NCBI GenBank assembly: GCA_025766275.1
Contig: JAFKAC010000114.1
Span: 62,001 to 126,000, forward strand
DNA: 64,000 nt
Direction: 5' to 3'
DNA from: Lactarius indigo
Lineage: Eukaryota; Basidiomycota; Agaricomycetes; Russulales; Russulaceae
Part shown: piece after piece, positions 56,571 through 64,000 of the stretch
Layout: the number at the start of each line of letters is the position of its first letter
How positions within the stretch are numbered: position 1 is the stretch's first letter
The notes under the pieces: model-generated
Databases searched by the model: none
What the model saw: only the letters and a program-made list of their open reading frames with translations
Told to the model about the DNA's origin: nothing
Program-made: the position numbers and the translations under genes

Positions 56571-56959
56571 ACATAAGAAATGGATGTGCACACATGATGT
56601 TCCTTTCATGTTGACTTGATGAGTCATCTGTGTATGTAATAAGCACCCTTATCTATATATGGAGTTAGCCATTTTAGATAAGGCAACATCATCAAATTTT
56701 ATTGGAGAGAAATTTCCTCTGAACAAAATAATCAACTTATTGAATCCTTTATTTTGGCAAGGGGTTTTTTTTTTTTGTATGTAATATCTTATATAAGCTG
56801 TTCAAAGTTAGCAGCAAGTAGGTGACATGCACCATAGAGGAGAATCTTAAGGCTTCTAGTATGTAGCAAATTCAAGAAAGGAAAGGTCAAGAAAGGAAAG
56901 ACTTTTCCACAAACACAAGTGTAAGTAATCAAGCAAAGTCAAGTCCAAAACAAGTTCAA
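56571..56959. other. No gene seen; AT-rich
   Basis: Low-GC, CpG-poor sequence between the left inverted repeat and a worn LTR. A ten-T run lies at ~56764-56775. I see no coding frame or recognisable repeat. Confidence 0.5.
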
Positions 56960-57490
56960 TCCATTACACTAGGCTAGACCATTGCATCTTTAGCTATCCC
57001 CTCTATACTTCATGTAACCTCATGTCTTTGTGACTCTTGTGTACCATTTATCTGAAGTCAAGTGTCACAGTTCCAGTGGACCATCTGTGACTTTGTTGTT
57101 CAGGGGTTCTGGGTTGCTAGCTCAAGCAATGGAAGGTGAGGGACTTGGCATTAACTTCAGAGAGCTAACAGCAAGGGAGAGGGTAGAACTGGGACTGAAT
57201 TCACAGGACTAAGAGTAGACAAGCTTGTACTACTCTAACAGCTACTCTTATATATCGTACAAACTGTGAATTTTCAGGACTGTTTTCTGTACTATTTACA
57301 TGGCTACTATGAGCTGGCAGAACTTCAGCATATGTGTTAAGAAGAGGTGAAACACTGGCAAATTGATGGTTTGATATGTTGGCCATGACCATGATGTCAT
57401 GTGGGTGTGACATCAAGCCTCTAAGCTTTAACTACTGTTGCCCTAATAGACTTGATATATGTTATACCTAACACCCCTGTAGTGTCATTA
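56960..57490 (+). repeat. Worn B-like LTR (U5 part), holding an H LTR
   Basis: GGCTAGACC...CTTTGTGACTCTTGTGTACCATTTATCTGAAGTC and, after the H insert, CCTCTAAGC...AACACCCCTGTAGTGTCATTA parallel the B LTR R-U5 in order. CpG positions have been lost. The 5' limit is uncertain. Confidence 0.65.
57063..57412 (-). repeat. H solo LTR
   Basis: 350 bp, TGTCACACCC...CTGTGACA on the minus strand, perfect duplication TCAAG (57058-57062 and 57413-57417). Homologous to 58251-58592 in the opposite orientation. Confidence 0.92.
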
Positions 57491-58250
57491 AAAAAGAGAT
57501 CTAAGTTCAATGTGACATGGCATATTATAATAACATAACATCATGTTATAAATATATGCTCTTAAGAAAGTTAATTATCTATTGCTAATATTGTTTTACA
57601 GTTGTGTATTGGCAGCTATATGGTGTATGAGTAAAGCATCACTGAGGCTGAGTCCACAATCTTATTATCAATTGTCACTAGTTTCAACTTTATGGTTAAG
57701 AATCCAGGGGGAGGTGGCTGCTGCCCATTTAAAGGGATAAGAATTGGTGCTGTCATAGATGCAGGCACATTCGCCAACTGCATTAGTATTTATTGTAGGC
57801 TGTACAAAAATAAATATAAGTCATTAAGTATACATTAGTATGCACTCTGTGTTTATGTTATCAATCCTTACTTGCATGGCATCTAAGTGCTTGATGATTC
57901 CTTGTATTTGTTGAGTGAGTTTATTGTATCATGTTATTAGTAGGTTTAGTATGAGGTGTAAGGTGTATCTACCCTGGGGCTTCAACTATTTAGTTTACAT
58001 TTACAGAAAATTTATAAAAGAACATAAATAGTAAACAAAATACATAAACAGTTTATAAATGGTTTATAAACACAGAAAATGCCAAATATATTTGAAATCC
58101 TAAAAGAAACTGTATTTACACTTAAAGAAGTCTTTCATTTTACACTAGATGAAAAGAAACCTCCTTTTTTCTACTGTCAAAATTCTAACATTTCTGTAAT
58201 AAAAGGGAATATGATGGTTGTGTACTATTCTAAATTTATATCAAACATGG
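57491..58250. other. No gene seen; AT-rich spacer
   Basis: About 760 bp of AT-rich sequence between the two H LTRs. A 78-codon frame at 58079 runs into the H LTR and has no recognisable domain; I do not treat it as a gene. Confidence 0.5.
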
Positions 58251-58592
58251 TGTCACACCCACATGACATCATGGTCACGGACTTTGCCACATTGAATCGA
58301 TTGCCAGCGTATTGACTTCTTGCCAGCTTTCTCTGCCACATATGTTGTGATTCTGCCAGCTCACTAGGAGCTCGTAAATACAGAAAACAGTCCTGAAAAA
58401 CCACAGTATGTACGAGTATATAAGATGTAGCCATAGAGTAGTACAAAGCTTGTCTACTCTTCGTCTCTTGAATCCCAGTTCTTTTCCTCTCACTTGTGTG
58501 TTCTTAAACATACCAAGTTAGCATCCTTCGCTTGTGAAACACAAGCCCTTGTACACACTTGAAGTCACGAACGGTCAGCTGGAACCGTGACA
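58251..58592 (+). repeat. H solo LTR
   Basis: 342 bp, TGTCACACCC...ACCGTGACA, perfect duplication CATGG (58246-58250 and 58593-58597). TATATAAG at 58417; TTGTCTACTCT at 58450-58460, 33 nt on, with AGAGTAG upstream forming a hairpin. It resembles the A-D primer arrangement. Confidence 0.93.
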
Positions 58593-59746
58593 CATGGCAT
58601 TAAAATGGTATTTACTTGATATACTTTTGTTACAATATCTTTGATAAAAAATGTTCTTCTATAATGTTTTACTTAGGAATAGGTTATGCAAAATGTAAAT
58701 TATATATCTTTATTTCAAGTATGAATGGCATTGGCCACTAGCTTGACTTGCTTTTTTTAAAGCTATATTTAGATGAAAAATCCTTGAAGAATGATATATT
58801 TCTTAAAATAGAGTGTTAGTATATTGGATGCAACTCAAGTGATACACTTGATGTTGATCCTGCCAGTAGGTTCAGCTAAAGTGGTTACAGTCTTCTGTTT
58901 CTTCAATGTTGCAGCAATGGTCTTGCCCTTAACCTGTGTTATGTTTTCTGCCCCATGACTTGCCCTATGTGCCCTATTTTCTACTTTCTTGCTTTGTGAT
59001 ATGTAACTTTTCACTCTTCTGATGGACATCCATTATAATACCCTGTTTTACAACTTTCATGAGTTTCTGAACCATTCTAACTCTCATGTGATCCTGTGAA
59101 AATAGATGTACCTGCTTACTAAGACCCATATCTTAGGATTTCTTTTTTTTTTGTTTTTTAATTTGAATTTGAGTTTATTTCAGGGCAGTATACAATATAA
59201 AGCCAGTCTTTAATCACATGATGTGAGAGGAATTTAAAATAGTAATGTAAGCCAACACTCATGTGCAGGTGTTATGTAAATAGCCAAGACAATGAAGCTG
59301 AAGCTAGAAGGTTGTCTCTCAGAGGTAGACAGGTACAGGGTTGAGATAGAATTGTAAAAGATAAATGAGGTCACTGAAGCATAAGGAACCATTCATGACA
59401 AGGAATATGAAAGGGTCACACTTATAGGGCTGTGCTGGGCACAGGGTGGCAGTTGGGGTTGAATTATATCCTAGGATTGTGTCAAATATTTGGCACTGCC
59501 AAACATTGTGTACTTGTATATAAGTCTTCTACACCCCCAGGCAAATAAGGCATTCTAAGGTTAATCTGACAGTGACTCAGCAGTGGCTGCACTGAAACCA
59601 GAAAGGAGTCTAAAATTGTCAGCTTTATATAGTATTTTATGATAATAAAATTGATTGAATGCCAAGTCCATTCCCTTTATAGGTGACCCCTGTCTTAAGT
59701 GTGGTGCTAAGATCTACCCAGGAGCCACTGAATGTGGGATGGGTGT
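58593..59746. other. Unassigned AT-rich stretch
   Basis: About 1.15 kb with no feature I can support. A 64-codon minus-strand frame at 58835-59029 is rich in Lys/Arg (SIRRVKSYISQSKK) and without a recognised domain. Poly-T/A runs occur at 59140-59160. Confidence 0.5.
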
Positions 59747-60008
59747 TACAGCCTAGCAGGGCTGTTTGGGTTCAGAGATCTGCAATGACTTTGGAGAGCC
59801 TTCTATTAGGACTTCAAGAAGCTGAACAAGAGAAGTCTGACTAAGGTTCAAGGGTTTGGGCTCAAAGAAGCCACTAGGTGATGAACTTAGATAGTGATTA
59901 GAGAAGAGGGCTGGGAGCAGGCCAACTCTGAGAGGGGATCAACTGATGCTAGATTTTAGGGAAGAGTAGACTAAGGTCTACTCTAGCACACAGCTACTAC
60001 TTATTGTT
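59747..60008 (-). repeat. LTR-like remnant resembling A
   Basis: TGTTACAGCCTAGCAGGGCTGTTTGGGTTC parallels the A LTR end (TGTTACGCCCTAGCAGGGGCGTGGGTTC in the same reading), with CpG lost. Further in, GAGTAGACTAAGGTCTACTC is a palindrome like the primer hairpins of the other LTRs. The rest does not align to A by eye. Confidence 0.45.
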
Positions 60009-60204
60009 GCAAAATTCCAGATCACCTTATAATTGATTCAACTTATAATTGCCCTTTTAAGGTGAATTATAAAGTGTTTTTGGCTTATATTAAGGTCTTA
60101 AAAACAAATTAGAAGGTGTTATTTATAATTATAAAATATTACAAGAAAGGTCTATTATTATATACAATTATAAGGGAACGTCACATGGTTACAACATATT
60201 TACC
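60009..60204 (-). repeat. AT-rich inverted repeat, right arm
   Basis: Reverse complement of 56375-56570 with scattered substitutions; ends ...ACAACATATTTACC at 60204. The 3.8-kb interval between the arms contains the H and B-like LTRs and no transposase. Confidence 0.8.
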
Positions 60205-60850
60205 TGCATGTCCTGCTCCACCTGAAACTGCTGCTGGTGTTGAGATAGCATGTATTTGATAAAAAAAAAAAAAAAAAAAAAAGAGAAATTTTGCAAGTAA
60301 GGGAGCATGTACATCAGCACTGTGTTTGGGGATGTTGTTACATGTATGCAAATGCTTGAAACAATGCTGTGCATGGCAGTCTGACAACTTGAACATCTGA
60401 ATCCAACTATCCATCATGCATCCAAATACTTCCAACAAACAAAAGGATGATCAGATTCTGACCAACCCGCAGAAGCACATCAAGCCTGATGTCAGTGAGT
60501 CCCCTTTCACAAGAAGGGGATGCAGCTAAAAAAAAAAACACTTAGACTTAGAGTCTGGCCAAGTCATCAATGCTGCCATTGTGACCACCCCCTCACCAGC
60601 ACCATCTTCCCCTGCCCCTTCCATCATCATCATTGCCCCCTTGCTGCCACCTGATGATCCTTGTGGGTGTTTGTTTTGCATTCACAACTGTTCACAACAC
60701 TGAAAAAAAACAATGTGGGTCTCCCTGTGCTGACATTGATATCCCTAAATTTGATGTATTCCTTGCATGATTGTTGGTGTATTATCAGTCAACCAAGCAT
60801 TTGACCTGCATATGCAGTGCTTGTGGGGATCCAGAGGGGGCTGATGGTGC
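60205..60850. other. Unassigned stretch with a poly-A run
   Basis: Contains 22 consecutive A at 60261-60282 and a Pro/Ser-rich potential coding scrap (~60570-60670, STPSPAPSSPAPS-like) without a clear frame. No gene supported. Confidence 0.5.
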
Positions 60851-62031
60851 ACAATGCAGCCAAGGACATTAGAAGGGAAGCCAAAATACACCTTCTCCCC
60901 ATCAATCCCAAAACTGGGGTGCGCATAACTGCAGATGATGCAGCAATCTTCCAAGCTATTTGTCCAGACCAGGCTAACCCTCCATCTGGAGAAGCAGGAC
61001 AAAGAATACCACTTGACCCTCCACCAGGGTGGGGAGGACCCCCAGGAGGAGATTTTCCCCACTGGCCAGGTGCAGGAGGAAACCCCCTGGACCTTCCAGG
61101 AGGCAGACCACCAGGGGGAGGAGGAGGCCCACCCGGTGGGGGAGGAGCAGGAGGAGTAGGAGGACACAGGCACAAAAAATTGACAGGCGAGCCCCCTACT
61201 GTATTTGATGGAGACAGGACTAAAGTGGACTCATTCCTCACACAATGGCATGTCTACCGGGGGATGAATCTTGACACCCCTGTTATGTGCAATGACTATC
61301 AATGAAGCCTACTCTTTATCTCCTATATTAAGGGGGTAACAGTCAGTGAATGGGTGCTCTCACACCTCAAATGGCTCAACCGTCAAATACAACAAGGGAT
61401 AGACCAATATACCAGAGATCTGTGGAATGCAGTGGTGGATGGGTTTAACCAAAGGTTTGTCAATACCCTTGAAAAGGAACAGGCTCAAGTGCTTTTGCAC
61501 AAAGGGCTCAAGATGGTCAATGGGGACATTGACAAATACATAAAAGAATTCGAAGAAGCCACAAGGAAGGCAGGGTACCACCTCAACAACCCTCAGACCA
61601 TCGACCTATTCACCAAGGGACTGCCGAAGAAACTCTATGAAAAGACTTATGACCTGGATGAGCCAGAAACATTTGATGAGTGGAAATGAGCCATCCTCTG
61701 TCGCCAGTGAAATTACATTCACATCAGAGCTTGTGTAGATGAGTACAAGGACACCAAACCTAAGAAGACAGGAAACGCCAGATGGACCATTCCTCAAAAC
61801 CTCGCTAACCCATGGGTGATGGACACTTCTGCCGATAGGGCCAAAGTGCAGTTGGCTGGGTCTGAAGAAATTGACTACAGTAAACCTCCATATATGAATC
61901 AACCGCTATATGCCCCAAGAGGAGGGCCGGGGGTATGAGGAAGAGGATGAGGGGGGTCATGCAGAGACCTAAGGACAGTGTTATGTTATAACTGCAATGC
62001 CCCAGGTCACCTCTCACGAAACTGCCCCCAT
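60850..62031 (+). pseudogene. D3: old D-type gag fragment
   Basis: HLLPINPKTG, a Gly/Pro linker, capsid core (FLTQWHVYRGMN, WVLSHLKWLNRQIQQGIDQ), MDTSADRAKVQLAG and the knuckle CYNCNAPGHLSRNC at the 3' end, where the D2 LTR enters. Stops at ~61304 and ~61687 (TGA), then TGA at ~61707 and ~61936. Nearly every CpG of D2 is TpG or CpA here, so it is an old, heavily deaminated copy. No LTR or N-terminal domain on its 5' side. Confidence 0.88.
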
Positions 62032-62478
62032 TGTTACGGTCGCATGTATTGAACCCTTACTGTACCGGTTGTGGCTACGGCTGTAAGGTAAATTAGTCAC
62101 GGACTTGGAGTTTACAATAGGAGGTAGGCATTAGCAGATGACTCAATCCTAGTACAGGTAGTAGTAGTATTAGGATTGCACTACTTACGCGATACATTGG
62201 ACGCTACGTTACGGTGACTCATAGCAGCACTTGAAAGCCTGCTCTTTCTGTATTTAAGGTAGCTGCGGAAGACCAAGATACGCCATCTTGGTCTTCTTCA
62301 ATCATCACTTCTTGTCTTGGAATCTAGCTTCGCCTCTATCAGATAGAGTGCCGTCTAAATCTACTAGTGTCTTCGAACATCTAGAAGCCGCCTTCGTGCC
62401 ATACGCCTCTGGCATGATTAGCTAAGTCACAGTCGCCTTTGCATGCTCAAGTCGAGCTAATGTTGTGACGACGTTACA
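62032..62478 (+). repeat. D2 5' LTR
   Basis: 447 bp, TGTTACGG...GACGTTACA, inserted in the D3 knuckle after CCCAT (62027-62031). The other end of D2 is outside the window. Leader ATGs at ~62421, ~62438 and ~62459 each open frames of two to five codons only. Confidence 0.9.
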
Positions 62479-62491
62479 TTAAGACCAAGAT
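62251..62491 (+). promoter_or_regulatory. D2 promoter, hairpin and primer-binding site
   Basis: TATTTAAG at 62251-62258. GAAGACCAAGAT (62268-62279), loop ACGCC, ATCTTGGTCTTC (62285-62296) form a perfect 12-bp hairpin. ATCTTGGTCTT at 62285-62295 lies 34 nt after the TATA box and pairs exactly with AAGACCAAGAT at 62481-62491, two bases after the LTR. Confidence 0.78.
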
Positions 62492-62498
62492 ATTCATT

Positions 62499-63946
62499 GT
62501 GGCGACTGTCAACACCTGTGAACAGTGGACGAATTTCCGTCCCTATTATCTAGAACGAAGAGGAGACCGTAACATACCAACCCGATTCCTAGGAGCGGCC
62601 CAGTGGAGAGACCGAGGAGACGAAACCGGGTACTTTGTAGAATTCAACGGACCTACGAGGTTCAGACCTGTTGAGTTCAATTTTGACCATCTGTGTTGGG
62701 TAGAGATTACGTGGAATCCTGTAGACCATCGCTGGGACGTTGTTAGACCAGCAGGAAGACAGTACCAGTGCGACATCGACGCGCACGAACTCAATTCAAG
62801 AGCAGATTGGGGGCCAATTGATGGCCAGATACGAGAACATTCCACAGGAGAGGCAGTGAGTGAAGAAACTGAAGAACAAAGCGAAGAAAATTGACCAGCA
62901 AGTGTCGGGCCAATTGAACAGTATACCATCCAACAAGCTGAGTCTCTACACATTTCGGAGCAGCCAGAAGTCACTCACGTACGATCACCCGTGGCAGAGA
63001 TGGCCACAACCACGATGACAGCAGAAGAAATTATGACTGTAAGAGAACAAGCAGCGCAAGAAGCAGCGGAAGCCATTAGGCAAGAATCCCAATGACATCT
63101 TCTACCCATCAACCCCGAAACGGGGCACCGAATGACTGCAGACAACGCCGCAATCTTCCGGGCTATTGGACCCGATCAAGGCGATCCTCCATCAGGAGAC
63201 GGACAAAGACGAGGAATACCGCTCGACCCCCCGCCAGGATGGGGAGGACCCCCGGAAGGGGATTTCCCTCGACGACCGGGTAGAGGAGGAAACCCACCAG
63301 ACCTTCCAAACAACCCGCTGGACGGAGGACCTCCAGGCGGAGGCGGAGGTGGAGGCCCACCAGGAGGAGGAGGAGGGCATGGACACGAAAAACTAACCGG
63401 TGAACCCCCCACTATTTTCGACGGAGATCGTACTAAGGTCGACTTGTTTCTTACACAATGGCACATGTACTGGGGCATGAATCTCAACACCCCCGTCATG
63501 CGCAACGACTACCGACGAAGCCTTCTTTTTCTTTCCTACATCAAAGGGGTATCAGTCAGCGAATGGGTGCTATCGTACCTCAAGTGGCTTAACCGACAGA
63601 TACAACGAGGGATAGACCAGCATACGCGAGATCTATGGAACACGGTAGCAGAGGGGTTCAACCAAAGGTTCGTCAATACCCTAGAACATGAACAGGCTCA
63701 AGCACTCCTGAGAAAAGGGCTTAAAATGACCGATGGGGACATTGACAAATACGTCAACAAATTCGAAGAAGCCGCCAGGAAAGCAGGATATCGCCTCAAC
63801 AACCCCCAAACCATCGACCTGTTCACCAAGGGGCTGCCCAAGAAGTTGTATGAAAAAACCTACGATCTGGACGAACCAGAAACATTCGATGAATGAAAGC
63901 GAGCAACGCTTCACCGACAACGCAACTACATCCACATACAAGCAAG
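62499..63946 (+). pseudogene. D2 gag, cut by an A-type LTR
   Basis: Start GTG 62499 (ATTGTGGCG) with TGA 62466 upstream in frame and no ATG between. GYFVEFNGP, PVEFNFDHLCW, TWNPVDHRWD; Gly/Pro linker (~63180-63390); capsid core (FLTQWHMYWGMN, YIKGVSVSEWVLSYLKWLN). TGA at 62892 and 63093 coincide with those of D1; another at 63894. The first in-frame ATG is 63000. Truncated at 63946. Confidence 0.9.
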
Positions 63947-64000
63947 TGTTATGATCCGACGCTTCGGACCTAAGCCACAGTATGTCTCCACCCTGCCTTC
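63947..64000 (+). repeat. A-family LTR, start only
   Basis: TGTTATGATCCGACGCTTCGG, identical in its start to the A LTR at 13014, running out of the window. Left flank GCAAG would be the target duplication if the other end were seen. Confidence 0.9.

Noticed and set aside
57030..57212. A 60-codon frame at the edge of the H LTR.
   Set aside because: It crosses an LTR boundary marked by a duplication and has no recognisable motif.
1..64000. tRNA, rRNA or CRISPR array.
   Set aside because: No cloverleaf with TTC-type arm, no rRNA core sequence and no regularly spaced short repeats were seen; the only repeats are LTRs, inverted arms and one 21-bp coding repeat.

Overview
The window looks like a fungal, probably basidiomycete, heterochromatic repeat island. 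It contains no ordinary housekeeping gene. The evidence is Ty3/Gypsy chromoviruses with C-terminal chromodomains, a fungal-type Helitron RepHel, one host-like gene remnant with a 49-nt intron carrying an ACTAAC branch site, and heavy CpG-to-TpG/CpA decay. No tRNA, rRNA or CRISPR array was seen. The genus cannot be named from the sequence.

Almost everything is LTR retrotransposon, nested several layers deep. I use working names. Left edge (1-1342): an A-type LTR sits in an E-type LTR fragment, which sits in the 3' LTR of a Ty1/Copia element whose RNase H runs 791-1342 (-). Gypsy element C1 (+, 1343-41188) is split by C2 (-, 7768-39233, duplication ATAAC/ATAAT). C2 is split by A1 (-, 11863-35602, duplication CTAAA). 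A1 received A2 (duplication CTATG), and an intact element B (20785-28620, duplication CTGTG/CTGCG) interrupts A zinc-knuckle sequence. A later inversion left A1 and A2 as 6,223-bp inverted arms (13592-19814 and 28802-35024).

Right of C1 a decayed Helitron Rep-helicase (41189-54878) is split by D1 (-, 44542-53346, duplication TCTAA). D1 carries solo LTRs G and E, and a second E solo LTR lies near the Helitron C-terminus. A convergent spliced gene remnant (55000-56310, -) and a candidate Helitron 3' end (56372) follow. Then comes an AT-rich, CpG-poor zone with 196-bp inverted repeats and two H solo LTRs, an old gag fragment (D3), and a fresh D copy (D2, from 62032) cut by another A-type LTR at the window end.

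Four different Gypsy families (A, B, C, D) share one unusual expression plan. (1) The first 11 nt of the predicted transcript, 33-34 nt after a TATA box, are exactly complementary to the primer-binding site just after the 5' LTR, which is the Tf1-type self-priming arrangement. (2) gag appears to start at GUG inside a conserved CGTGGC with A at -3 and G at +4, after leaders that lack any ATG in A, B and C. (3) gag passes to pol by a -1 frameshift at an in-register GGATTTT or GGGTTTT. (4) pol is followed by, or fused to, a third reading frame holding a shared LTAEI/coiled-coil domain that I cannot assign to a known family; in A and B it ends in a second zinc-knuckle array. These are the most interesting signals here.
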